Shown here in pieces: positions 43,645 to 51,850 of a stretch of DNA of 64,000 bases. The translations under genes were made by a program, and so were the position numbers. Origin of the DNA: Streptomyces sp. LUP47B (GTDB lineage: Bacteria > Actinomycetota > Actinomycetes > Streptomycetales > Streptomycetaceae); NCBI RefSeq assembly GCF_001746295.1, contig NZ_MJAH01000005.1, positions 365,723 through 429,722 on the forward strand, given 5' to 3'. The first letter of the stretch is position 1. The number at the start of each line of letters is the position of its first letter. The notes under the pieces are model-generated. The model was not told where the DNA came from and did not search any database. It saw nothing but the letters and a program-made list of their open reading frames with translations.

Positions 43645-45021
43645 TCACGACGCGACCCGCTGCTCGTCCTGGACGTCGTCCGGGTGGGCGAGGCCGAGGT
43701 GGTGGCGTAGGGTCGGGCCCTCGTACTCGGTGCGGAAGACGCCCTGTTCCTGCAGGAGCGGGACGACCTTGTCGGCGAAGGCGTCGAGTCCGGTCGGGGT
43801 GATGTGCGGGACGAGGATGAAGCCGTCGCTCGCGTCGGCCTGCACATACTCGTTGATCGTGCGGGCGATCGTCTCCGGTGAGCCGATGAAGTTCTGCCGG
43901 TTGCCGGTGTTGATGACCAGGTCGCGGATGGACCACTTGTTGGCGGCGGCCAGTTCGCGCCACTCGCGGGCGGTGGCCAGCGGGTCCCGGTACATGCGGA
44001 CCTGGGCACGCCCCTTGGAGATGTGGTTGTCGCTGACGTCCGGGTCGATGTCGGGGAGCGGCCCTTCGGGGTCGTACGACGACAGGTCCCGGTTCCAGAC
44101 GAACTCCAGGTGCTTCAGCGCGGTGGCACCGCTGACCTGCTGGCGCCTGACGGTCCGCGCCAGTTCCTCGGCCTCCGCGTCGGTGTCCGCGAGGGCGAAG
44201 GAGGCGGCGGGCAGAATCAGCAACTGGTCATGACGGCGGCCGTACTTGGCGAGGCGGTTCTTGACGTCGGTGTAGAAGGCCCGGCCCTCCTTGAGGGTGG
44301 CGTACCGGCTGAAGATCGCGTCGGCGGACGAGGCTGCGAACTCGCGGCCCTCCTCGGAGTCGCCGGCCTGGAAGACGACCGGGCGGCCCTGCGGGGAGCG
44401 CGGGACGTTGAACTGACCGTGGATGTCGAAGTGCCGGCCGGTGTGCACGAAGGAGCCGGCCTTCGCGTCCCGCAGGAAAACGCCCGACTCCTGATCGGCG
44501 AGGATCTCGTCGCCGTGCCAGGAGTCGAAGAGCTCCTGGGTGGTGGCGAGGAACTCCTTGGCGCGGGAGTAGCGCTCCTCCTGGGGCAGGAAGCCGCCAC
44601 GGCGGAAGTTCTCGCCGGTGAAGGCGTCCCAGGAGGTGACGACGTTCCACGCGGAGCGGCCGCCGGAGAGGTGGTCGAGGCTGGCGAACTGGCGGGCCAC
44701 CTCGTAGGGCTCGTTGAACGTGGAGTTGATGGTGCCGGTCAGACCGAGGTGCTCGGTGACGGCGGCCAGCGCGGCGAGGACGGTGAAGGTGTCGGGGCGG
44801 CCGACGACGTCCAAGTCGTAGATCTTGCCGCCCTGTTCCCGCAGCCGCAGGCCCTCGGCGAGGAACAGGAAGTCGAACTTGGCGCGTTCGGCGGTCTTCG
44901 CGAAGTGCGCGAAGGAGCTGAACTCGATGTGGCTGCCGGCCTCGGGGTCGCTCCACACGGTGGTGTTGTTGACGCCCGGGAAGTGCGCGGCCAGATGGAT
45001 CTGCTTCTGCGGCTTGCTCAT
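43645..45021 (-). CDS. NtaA/SnaA/DszA-type flavin-dependent monooxygenase
   Basis: A 458-residue class C flavin monooxygenase. Markers include QIHLAAHFPGVNNTTVWSDP at the start, the LSGGRSAWNVVTS block (phosphate of FMN), the SRAKEFLATTQELFDSWHGD block and GSPETIARTINEYV near the end. Relatives oxidise nitrilotriacetate, dibenzothiophene sulfone or pristinamycin and need a reduced-flavin partner. Together with the second LLM protein and the Cys-leader upstream, a role in using organic sulfur is likely. Twenty bases separate it from the upstream gene. Confidence 0.9.
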   Translation of the reverse strand: MSKPQKQIHLAAHFPGVNNTTVWSDPEAGSHIEFSSFAHFAKTAERAKFDFLFLAEGLRLREQGGKIYDLDVVGRPDTFTVLAALAAVTEHLGLTGTINSTFNEPYEVARQFASLDHLSGGRSAWNVVTSWDAFTGENFRRGGFLPQEERYSRAKEFLATTQELFDSWHGDEILADQESGVFLRDAKAGSFVHTGRHFDIHGQFNVPRSPQGRPVVFQAGDSEEGREFAASSADAIFSRYATLKEGRAFYTDVKNRLAKYGRRHDQLLILPAASFALADTDAEAEELARTVRRQQVSGATALKHLEFVWNRDLSSYDPEGPLPDIDPDVSDNHISKGRAQVRMYRDPLATAREWRELAAANKWSIRDLVINTGNRQNFIGSPETIARTINEYVQADASDGFILVPHITPTGLDAFADKVVPLLQEQGVFRTEYEGPTLRHHLGLAHPDDVQDEQRVAS

Positions 45022-45041
45022 GTCGGTGCGGTCCTTCCGGC

Positions 45042-46229
45042 TCAGGCGGTGGCGTAGCGGTTGGCGGGGCGGGCGAGGCCCAGCAGGCCGCGCAGGCTGT
45101 CGGCCTCGTAGCCGGTGCGGAAGGTGCCCCGGCGCTGGAGTTCGGGGACCAGACCGCGGGTGATCGCCGGGAGGTCGTGGCCGAGGACGGCGGGCCGCAG
45201 CCGGAAGCCGGTGAGGCCGGCTTCCTGGAACTCACCGAGCAGGTCCGCGAGTTGGGAAGGGCTGCCGGTGAAGATGCGGGCGTCGCTCCGGTACGGCTCG
45301 CCCGCGAGCGTGTCGAGGCGGTCCCGGCGGGCGGCGGCCGCGGCGGGGTCGTCGTCGAGGAAGACGACCAAGTCGCCGAAGACATGAAGGAGTTCGTCGC
45401 CCCGCCCGGCGGTCTCCTGCTCGGCGCGGATCTCGGCGACGATCGCGCGGGCCTGGCCGGCGTCGTGCGGGGTGACGTAGCCGACGTCGGCCTGGCGGGC
45501 GATGAGCCGGTAGGGGACCGTCTGATGGCCGAGGGCGGTGACGAGCGGCTGGCCCTGCGGTGGGCGGGGTGTGATGGAGGGGCCCTTGACGCTGAAGTGC
45601 TTCCCCTCGAAGTCGATGTAGTGCAGCTTGTCCCGGTCGATGAAGCGGCCGGTGGCGGCGTCGCGGATCTCGGCGTCGTCCTCCCAGCTGTCCCAGAGCC
45701 GGCGCACGGCCTCCACGTAGTCGGCGGCCTCGTCGAAGAGGTCGGTCACCACCGGGCTGTCATATCCCTCGATCGGGGGGATCGTACGGCGGCCGAAGTG
45801 CGCTGCTTCGCCCGGGCGCGCGGTGATCTGGACCCGCAGGCCCGCGCGGCCGGTGCTGACGTAGTCCAGGGTCGCGACGGCCTTGGAGATGTGGAACGGC
45901 TCCGTGTGGGTGACCACCGCGGTCGGGACCAGGCCTATGTGCCGGGTGAGCGGGGCGATGCGCGAGGCGATCAGGACGGCGTCGAGCCGGCCGCGTACCT
46001 GGTCGGTGCGCTCGTCGGGGTCGAGGAAGTGAGAGGACTGCGGGCCGAGGCCGTCCTCGATGGTGACGAAGTCGAGCAGGCCGCGCTCGGCCTCGGCGAC
46101 CAGGTCGGCCCAGTATCCGGCGGTGAACAGATCACGGGGCCGGGCCACCGGCTCACGCCAGGAGGCGGGGTGCCAGCCGGTGCCGTCCAGGGCGACGGCG
46201 AGATGCAGTGGGGAGGGCGAAGGGGACAC
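45042..46229 (-). CDS. LLM-class flavin-dependent oxidoreductase
   Basis: A 395-residue luciferase-like TIM-barrel protein. It starts LHLAVALDGTGWHPASWREP and carries LLDFVTIEDGLG, the DYVSTGRAGLRVQITARPGE block and FTGSPSQLADLLGEFQEAGL. It oxidises an unidentified substrate with FMNH2. It is the first enzyme gene behind the leader peptide at 46311, so both monooxygenases are probably under cysteine/sulfur attenuation. Confidence 0.9.
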   Translation of the reverse strand: MSPSPSPLHLAVALDGTGWHPASWREPVARPRDLFTAGYWADLVAEAERGLLDFVTIEDGLGPQSSHFLDPDERTDQVRGRLDAVLIASRIAPLTRHIGLVPTAVVTHTEPFHISKAVATLDYVSTGRAGLRVQITARPGEAAHFGRRTIPPIEGYDSPVVTDLFDEAADYVEAVRRLWDSWEDDAEIRDAATGRFIDRDKLHYIDFEGKHFSVKGPSITPRPPQGQPLVTALGHQTVPYRLIARQADVGYVTPHDAGQARAIVAEIRAEQETAGRGDELLHVFGDLVVFLDDDPAAAAARRDRLDTLAGEPYRSDARIFTGSPSQLADLLGEFQEAGLTGFRLRPAVLGHDLPAITRGLVPELQRRGTFRTGYEADSLRGLLGLARPANRYATA

Positions 46230-46310
46230 AGGTGGGTGCCTTCCTGGGAATCCGTACGAGAGCGCCGGCCCGCGGGTGGGCAGGGCACGGCGGCTGGGGC
46301 GGCTGACGGG

Positions 46311-46397
46311 TCAGGAACAACAGAGCGCGGTGGAGACGCGCAGGAGATCGATGTGGGCCCGTGAGTGGAGGTGGGCGGAGCGGAGGGTGCTGATCAC
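46311..46397 (-). CDS. Cys leader peptide (HIDLLRV type) in front of monooxygenase genes
   Basis: A 28-codon reading frame from GTG 46397, preceded by GGAGG at eight bases. It ends HIDLLRVSTALCCS, with two adjacent Cys codons just before the stop. The HIDLLRV-S-AL-C ending is the pattern of the actinobacterial putative leader peptides found near sulfur genes. Ribosome stalling at the Cys codons when cysteine is scarce could control the monooxygenase genes starting 81 bases further on. No other frame explains this region. Confidence 0.75.
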   Translation of the reverse strand: MISTLRSAHLHSRAHIDLLRVSTALCCS

Positions 46398-46453
46398 GCC
46401 CGTCACCTCCTGCTTCTGGGCGCGCGACGGCGCCCGGCGGATCTCGTCGTGAG

Positions 46454-47227
46454 TCACAACACCGCACCCTGGTGGGATGTTCCTGGGCTGCGGACCAGGA
46501 GGACGGGCGAGCGGCGGCGCAGGGTGAAACCGATCGACTCGTAGAGCCGGATCGCGTTGACGTTGTCCGCCGCGGCGTGCAGGAACGGGATGTCGCCGCG
46601 CTCCCGGATGCCGGCGGCGACCGCGCGGACCAGGCGGGTGGCGAGGCCCCGGCCCCGGTACGCGGGGTCGGTGCAGACCGCGCTGATCTCGGTCCAGCCG
46701 GGCGGCCGTATCCGCTCTCCGGCCAGGGCGATCAGCCGTCCCCGGTCGCGGATGCCGAGGTAGGCGCCGAGTGCGATGGTCCGCTTGAGGAAGGGTCCCG
46801 GCCTGGTGCGGGCGACCAGGTCCAGGATCTCGGGTACGTCGTCGGGGCCCAGCCGTACCGCTTCGGGGGCAGTTTCGGCGCGCAGCGCGGTGTCGACGAG
46901 CTGGACGCCTACTCCCCCGCCGACGACCTCCCAGCCGTCCGGGACCGTCTCAACGGGCTTGATCCGTACGGTGGTTCCGGGCCCGACGAGCGTGAGCAGG
47001 TCGGCCCACGCGGCCGGGTCGCGGGGATCGGCGAGGGCGGCGAAGGCGTAGACGTCGTCCGGGTAGCGGGCGGCGCGGCCGACGCGTTCGGCGAGGTGGG
47101 CGTGCGGGCCGTCTAGGGCGGCCCATACGGCGTTGTCGAGAACGGAGGTGTCGTGCGCGGAGGGCGCGATGGTGGCGGCGGGTCTCAGGGAGGCTCCGCC
47201 TGCGCGGAGGTCGGTCTGCTGGGCCAC
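46454..47227 (-). CDS. GNAT-family acetyltransferase, FR47-like
   Basis: A 257-residue two-part GNAT. The N-terminal half (LDNAVWAALDGPHAHLAERV) resembles proteins with a non-catalytic first GNAT fold. The C-terminal half has AVCTDPAYRGRGLATRLVRA (acetyl-CoA loop) and FLHAAADNVNAIRLYESIGF. Substrate unknown. It lies 40 bases behind the solute-binding gene of the ABC importer in the same direction, so it may modify a compound related to the imported amino acid. Confidence 0.85.
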   Translation of the reverse strand: MAQQTDLRAGGASLRPAATIAPSAHDTSVLDNAVWAALDGPHAHLAERVGRAARYPDDVYAFAALADPRDPAAWADLLTLVGPGTTVRIKPVETVPDGWEVVGGGVGVQLVDTALRAETAPEAVRLGPDDVPEILDLVARTRPGPFLKRTIALGAYLGIRDRGRLIALAGERIRPPGWTEISAVCTDPAYRGRGLATRLVRAVAAGIRERGDIPFLHAAADNVNAIRLYESIGFTLRRRSPVLLVRSPGTSHQGAVL

Positions 47228-47267
47228 GGAGGCGGAGTCCTTTCCTACCGGGTTCGCCGAGGACGGG

Positions 47268-48290
47268 TCAGGAGTTGTCGAGCGGCAGACCGGGCGGGTT
47301 GACCTCCGCCTTCGAGACGGCGTCGTTGGAGAGGTTCCACGCGGCGAGCCACTTGGCGTACTGGCCGTTGTCGATCAGGTAGTTGATCGCGTCGGCGAGG
47401 GGCTTGGCGAGGCCGCTGCCCTTCTTCGCGGTCGCGGCGATCAGGCCCTGGAGCGTCTCGCCGGCACCGGAGTACTGGCCCGCGATGCGGGTCGCGTTGG
47501 GCGTGCTCGCGGTCTGGGTGACGTGGTAGGAGGAGTTGGGGCTGGGGCCCAGGTAGGCGTCGATCTTGCCGCTGGCGAGGGCCAGGTAGACGCTGGGAGT
47601 GTCCTGGAAGTACTTGATGGTGAGCTTCTTGCCCTCCTTCTTCAGCTTGGCCTGCCACTCCAGCAGGATCCGCTCCTGGTTGGTGCCGGCGCCGACCGAG
47701 ACGGTCTTGCCGGCAAGGGCCTCGTAGTCGCCGTCGAAGCTCCACTTCGAGGTCTTGGGCGTCTCGAAGGCGAGGTCGTCCTTGCGGTAGGAGGCGAACT
47801 CGTACTTCTGCTTGCGCTCCTCGGTGTCGGTGATGTTGGAGAAGCCGACGTTCACCTTGCCGCTGTCGATACCGACGAAGAGGTTCTCCCAGGTGAACCG
47901 CTTGACCTCGGGCTCCAGGCCGAGGACGGCGGCGACCAGGCGGGCCAGGTCGGTCTCGGAGCCGGTGAGGGTCTTCTGGTCGCTGCCCACGAAGCCCAGC
48001 GGCGGGGAGCCGGAGGGGAGGGTGCCGGAGCCGATGACGAGCTTGCCGCTCTTCTTGACGGCGTCGGGCAGTTCGGCGCTGAGGGACTTCACCTCGGCGA
48101 CCTTGAGCGTGGTCTCCTTGGCGGCGCCGTTGGACAACCGGCCCACGGTGACCGTGCCGGCGCTGTCGGTCGTCCTGGTGGCGGCGTCGCTGTCACCGCC
48201 GCAGGCCGCGAGCCCGCCTGCGAGGCCGGCGACGGTGGTCGCCGCGGCGATGCCGCGTGTCAGGCTGCGTCGGGACGGGTGAAAAGGCAT
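47268..48290 (-). CDS. Polar amino-acid ABC importer binding lipoprotein
   Basis: A 340-residue family 3 solute-binding protein. The signal has RRSLTRG, a hydrophobic core and lipobox LAACGG. The mature part shows two lobes with PLGFVGSDQKTLTGSETDLARL (ligand contacts), VGFSNITDTEERKQKYEF, VSVGAGTNQERILLEW and YLGPSPNSSY. Ligand: an amino acid such as cystine or a sulfur-containing relative, suggested by the leader peptide in front of the operon. It is encoded 46 bases behind its ATPase gene. Confidence 0.9.
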   Translation of the reverse strand: MPFHPSRRSLTRGIAAATTVAGLAGGLAACGGDSDAATRTTDSAGTVTVGRLSNGAAKETTLKVAEVKSLSAELPDAVKKSGKLVIGSGTLPSGSPPLGFVGSDQKTLTGSETDLARLVAAVLGLEPEVKRFTWENLFVGIDSGKVNVGFSNITDTEERKQKYEFASYRKDDLAFETPKTSKWSFDGDYEALAGKTVSVGAGTNQERILLEWQAKLKKEGKKLTIKYFQDTPSVYLALASGKIDAYLGPSPNSSYHVTQTASTPNATRIAGQYSGAGETLQGLIAATAKKGSGLAKPLADAINYLIDNGQYAKWLAAWNLSNDAVSKAEVNPPGLPLDNS

Positions 48291-48336
48291 GGCTGTCCTT
48301 AAGAGTTGGGAGAAACAGGAGTGGGGAGAGAGGGTT

Positions 48337-49116
48337 TCAGAGGACCTTGCTCAGGAAGTCCCGAGTCCGCTCGTTGCGCGGCCGGTCGAGGACCTCGGAG
48401 GGCGGGCCCTGCTCGACGATGCGTCCGCCGTCGATGAAGACGACCCGATCGGCGATCTCGCGGGCGAAGCCGATCTCGTGGGTGACGATGACGAGCGTGG
48501 TGCCGCTGGTCGCCAGGTCCTTGATGACGGCGAGCACTTCACCGACGAGTTCGGGATCGAGGGCGGAGGTCGGCTCGTCGAAGAGGATGACGCCCGGGCG
48601 CAGGGCGAGGGCGCGGGCGATGGCAACGCGCTGCTGCTGCCCACCCGACAACTGCCGAGGGTAGGCACCGGTCTTGTCGGCCAGGCCGACCCGGCCGAGG
48701 AGTTCGCGGGCCAGTTCCTGCGCCTGCGTCCTGGTGAGCTGTCCGGTCGCCACCGGGGCGGCGGCCACATTGTCGAGGACGGTCAGGTGCGGGAAGAGAT
48801 TGAAGTTCTGGAAGACGAACCCGATGCGGCTGCGCTGGGTCAGGATGGCGCGCTCGCTGAGCTCCTTCAGCCGGTCGCCCTGCCGGCGGACGCCGATCAG
48901 CTCGTCGTTGACGCTGACATGGCCGATCTCCGGCTTCTCCAGGTGGTTGATGACCCGCAGCAGGGTGGACTTCCCGGAGCCGGACGGGCCGAGGATCACG
49001 GTGACCTCGCCGGGCCGCACGGTCAGGTCGACGCCGTCCAGGACCCGGTGGGTGCCGTACCACTTGTGCACGCCGTGCACTTCGAGCGCGACGGGGGTGA
49101 TGTCGGTGACGGTCAT
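48337..49116 (-). CDS. Polar amino-acid ABC importer ATPase
   Basis: A 259-residue ABC ATPase: Walker A ILGPSGSGKSTLLRV, Q-loop VFQNFNLFPHLTVLDNV, signature QLSGGQQQRVAIARAL, Walker B VILFDEPTSALDPELV and the switch His in IVTHEIGFA. The FNLFPHLT wording is typical of the polar amino-acid family. The ATG overlaps the permease stop (ATGA). Confidence 0.95.
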   Translation of the reverse strand: MTVTDITPVALEVHGVHKWYGTHRVLDGVDLTVRPGEVTVILGPSGSGKSTLLRVINHLEKPEIGHVSVNDELIGVRRQGDRLKELSERAILTQRSRIGFVFQNFNLFPHLTVLDNVAAAPVATGQLTRTQAQELARELLGRVGLADKTGAYPRQLSGGQQQRVAIARALALRPGVILFDEPTSALDPELVGEVLAVIKDLATSGTTLVIVTHEIGFAREIADRVVFIDGGRIVEQGPPSEVLDRPRNERTRDFLSKVL

Positions 49117-50096
49117 ATCGCGGTCTCCCTGCGGACACGCGCCCTGAGGTCGGTGAGACCGGCGCGCAGTTTCTGGAGCGGGGTCGGCGGCAGGGAGCGG
49201 GTGGCGCCCCGGGCGTAGTACCGCTCGACGTAGAACTGGACGACGGACACGGCGCTGGTGAGGATCAGGTACCAGACGGTGGCGACCAGGAGCAGCGGCA
49301 CGATGTCTCCGGGGTAGGTGGAGCCCATGGACTGCACGGTGCCGAACAGGTCGAGCAGGGAGACGTAGAAGACCAGCGAGGTGCTCTTGATGAGGCCGAT
49401 GAGCTGGTTGACGTAGTTCGGGGTGATCGAGCGCAGCGCCTGCGGGAAGACGATCTTCCGGAACTGGTAGCCCTTCGGCAGACCGAGTGCCGAGGCCGCT
49501 TCGTGCTGGCCCTGGTCGACGGAGAGGATGCCGCCACGGACGACCTCCGCGGCGTAGGCGGCCTCGTTGAGGCTGAGGCCGATGACCGCGATGACCATGT
49601 CGGTGGCGAGCCGGGACTCGTCGAAGGAGAAGAAGGCCGGCCCGAAGGGGACGCCGACGCTGAGCGTCTTGTACAGGGCGCTGAAGTTGTAGAGGAACAG
49701 CAGGAGGACGATCAGGGGAATGGAGCGCAGGGCCCACACATAGGTCCAGCTCACTGCCCGCAGTACCGGGCTCTTCGAGAGCCGGGCCAGGGCGAGCAGA
49801 ATGCCGCCGAGGAGGCCCAGCACCGCGCTGTAGGCGGTGACTTCGAGGGTGATCAACAGCCCGTCGAGGACGGTCGGCCGCAGGAACCAGTAGCCGAACC
49901 GGTCCCACTGGTAGAACGGGTTGGTCACCAGGCCGTGGACGAACTGGGCCGCCAGAACCAGGACGACGGCGGTGGCGATCCAGCGGCCCGGTCGCCTCAG
50001 CGGCAGAACTCTCTGCGCCGAGAGGGGCTTTGACGGGGCGTCGGGCTGCGGCGGTGCCTCGGTGACGGACACGGCGGCACCTGGGGGTTCACTCAT
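49113..50096 (-). CDS. Polar amino-acid ABC importer permease
   Basis: A 327-residue permease of the HisM/GlnP type. A 35-residue Pro-rich cytoplasmic start is followed by five or six helices. The EAA-like loop is GQHEAASALGLPKGYQFRKIVFPQALR. It is the only permease gene here, so it probably works as a homodimer. It begins the operon and lies 154 bases behind the leader peptide at 50250; a small hairpin (CGTACT with AGTACG) can form in the gap and could belong to the attenuator. Confidence 0.93.
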   Translation of the reverse strand: MSEPPGAAVSVTEAPPQPDAPSKPLSAQRVLPLRRPGRWIATAVVLVLAAQFVHGLVTNPFYQWDRFGYWFLRPTVLDGLLITLEVTAYSAVLGLLGGILLALARLSKSPVLRAVSWTYVWALRSIPLIVLLLFLYNFSALYKTLSVGVPFGPAFFSFDESRLATDMVIAVIGLSLNEAAYAAEVVRGGILSVDQGQHEAASALGLPKGYQFRKIVFPQALRSITPNYVNQLIGLIKSTSLVFYVSLLDLFGTVQSMGSTYPGDIVPLLLVATVWYLILTSAVSVVQFYVERYYARGATRSLPPTPLQKLRAGLTDLRARVRRETAI

Positions 50097-50249
50097 GAGG
50101 GGGCTCCGGCGGAGTCGGGTTTCCCCTGTGCACGGCCAACACGGCGTACTACGACGGCAGTACGTGACGCTCGGGCACCGGGGGCTGGGCGGACGACGGC
50201 ACACCGCGAACGCGGCGTTCGTCAGAAACGCGGGGGCTGGGAAGGAAGG

Positions 50250-50399
50250 TCAGCCCCGACAGCGGGCACGGCCCGGTGCGGTACACAGTGCGCTGCTCAC
50301 GCGGAGCAGATCGACGCTCCGGTCGGCCACGAGCACGTTCGTGTACGGCTGTACGCAGCCCGGGGAGCGGCGCGTGGCCGTCCTGGAGACTGCGTACAT
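50250..50399 (-). CDS. Cys leader peptide in front of the amino-acid ABC importer
   Basis: A 49-codon frame from ATG 50399. It contains SVDLLRVSSALC and continues for ten residues with a further Cys (RARCRG) before the stop. The core matches the leader motif at 46311 and 51630. The start is uncertain: in the same frame an ATG at 50537 would give 95 residues and lies about ten bases after a predicted promoter. In either case it precedes the importer operon. Confidence 0.6.
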   Translation of the reverse strand: MYAVSRTATRRSPGCVQPYTNVLVADRSVDLLRVSSALCTAPGRARCRG

Positions 50400-50553
50400 G
50401 TCCGTCACCGTGCTCTTCCGGCCCCTGGGGCCACTCGCGCTTACCGAAACGTCATCCGGTCCGGTCGTCACCTGGGGCACCCCACCGCGGAGCGAGGGTT
50501 GCCGGTCAGCAAGCCAGGGCTTGTCGCTGACACTCATGACCGTTCTGGGCCGT

Positions 50554-50583
50554 AGTTAAGACAATTGCCCGAACGAATGTCAA
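50554..50583 (-). promoter_or_regulatory. Promoter for leader peptide and ABC importer operon
   Basis: Minus strand: consensus -35 TTGACA (50583-50578), 18-base spacer, -10-like TTAACT (50559-50554). It sits in a conspicuously AT-rich patch. Transcription would start near 50547. The space 50400-50606 holds nothing else recognisable. Confidence 0.6.
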
Positions 50584-50606
50584 TCCGGGTCCATCAGGTG
50601 GAACCC

Positions 50607-51473
50607 TCAGGACGAGCGGGCGGCGTACGAGGCCCAGTCCAGGATCTGTACGGCGGCCCCGGCGGCCTCCAGGCCCTGGCAGTGGGCGTGGTGCCGGCGG
50701 GCGATGCCGTCGAGGTCGAGGTGGGTACCGAAGGCCGGGTGGGCGGTCAGACGGCGGGCGTAGGCCCACAGCGTGGGATGGTCGGCGATGCGCTGGACTG
50801 CGGCGGCGTCGAGGTGGTGGCGGTGCACGGTGTCGAGTTGCACCAGCGTGGCCCACAACTCGACATCAGCGGCGGTGACATGATCCCGGATCAGGTACTC
50901 GCGGTCCACCAGCCATTGATCCAACGAGCCCAAGGAGTCCAGTAGTTGTTCCAGGGCGGCGACACGGCTCACGTCGTCACCGCCCGCCGACCCGGCCTGC
51001 TGCGCGGACTGCGCGATCCCCCTGCTCATCCGCTCCACGGCCTCGGTCTCCGACTCCGCTCCGCACGGGTAGAGCGCCGGACGCCCGCCGCCGAAGTGCC
51101 GGGCCAGGTCGCGGGTGATGTCGGTGGCGTGGGTGCTGACGATCCGTCCCGACCAGTCGTCGCTGAGCACGGGTGCGACGGCCGCGCCGGTGTACCGGTG
51201 CGCGCTGGCCTCGTACAGCGGGCGCAGCGCGGAATGCCCGCCGTCGGGACAGTCCGGGACCGGGTCCAGGAGGGTCACGGGACAGATGTCGTCGAGGCCG
51301 AGCAGGCTGTGCACGACGGCGATGCGCAGACCGTCCGCGCAGGCGGCGGCCAGGTGCAGCCGGTAGCGGCGCGGCACGGCGTAGTGGCCGCTGCGCGCGT
51401 CCTGTCCGATGCGGCCCCGGAAGGCGGGCGCGGGTCGGTCGGTCGTGTGGGCGGCCAGTGGTGTGACGGTCAT
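50607..51473 (-). CDS. Glutathionyl-hydroquinone-reductase-like GST (ECM4 family), divergent active site
   Basis: A 288-residue protein with a thioredoxin-like N-domain and helical GST C-domain (about residues 150-270: EQLLDSLGSLDQWLVDREYL, ITRDLARHFG in the linker). In ECM4/GHR enzymes the active site is CPWAHR; here the aligned stretch is ACADGLRI, keeping the Cys but not the P-W-A-H. Actinomycetes use mycothiol, so it may reduce mycothiyl adducts. GGGGAG precedes the ATG. A leader peptide of the Cys type lies 157 bases upstream. Confidence 0.8.
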   Translation of the reverse strand: MTVTPLAAHTTDRPAPAFRGRIGQDARSGHYAVPRRYRLHLAAACADGLRIAVVHSLLGLDDICPVTLLDPVPDCPDGGHSALRPLYEASAHRYTGAAVAPVLSDDWSGRIVSTHATDITRDLARHFGGGRPALYPCGAESETEAVERMSRGIAQSAQQAGSAGGDDVSRVAALEQLLDSLGSLDQWLVDREYLIRDHVTAADVELWATLVQLDTVHRHHLDAAAVQRIADHPTLWAYARRLTAHPAFGTHLDLDGIARRHHAHCQGLEAAGAAVQILDWASYAARSS

Positions 51474-51629
51474 GACTCTCCCCGGGAGCGGGCGCGGACG
51501 TGCGCGCGGCGGAAGCGACGTCGAGCAGGCGGGAATGGGGCGGCGGCAAGGCCGTGGGGGCAAGGCTCACCCGTGTGCGCCGGACGGGGTCGGCCGGAAA
51601 GGCACAGTCGGCGCGGGAAGGGCGGCGGC

Positions 51630-51740
51630 TCAGCCCCGGGGTCCGATCGCGCTGCAGACACGCAGCAGATCGATGTGGCGGCGCGAGGTCAGAAGAGGCG
51701 AACGGACCACTCGGACGGTGACCGGTTCAAGGCGCCTCAT
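51630..51740 (-). CDS. Leader peptide (RRHIDLLRVCSAI) in front of the GST-like gene
   Basis: A 36-codon frame from ATG 51740 with AGGG upstream. It ends RRHIDLLRVCSAIGPRG. Compared with the other two leaders, the Cys has moved three residues forward and the usual ALC is AI-G. It precedes the GST-like gene by 157 bases in the same direction. Confidence 0.65.
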   Translation of the reverse strand: MRRLEPVTVRVVRSPLLTSRRHIDLLRVCSAIGPRG

Positions 51741-51805
51741 GTTTCCCTACCTGTTCACTAGGATTCCTTCAGTGAGTGTCGATCCGACCGGGAACCACGT
51801 CAAGG

Positions 51806-51831
51806 GGGCCGTCCCGCATCGCGGACGGCCC
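51806..51831. terminator. Hairpin behind the membrane amyloid-motif gene
   Basis: GGGCCGTCC (51806-51814) pairs perfectly with GGACGGCCC (51823-51831), loop of eight bases, 20 bases after the stop at 51851. Confidence 0.65.
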
Positions 51832-51850
51832 GATGGACGTTTCCGGTGGG

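Noticed and set aside
50400..50537. N-terminal extension of the second leader peptide to 95 residues
   Set aside because: Not excluded, but the first 46 residues show no leader-like trait; the shorter form was kept and the alternative noted.
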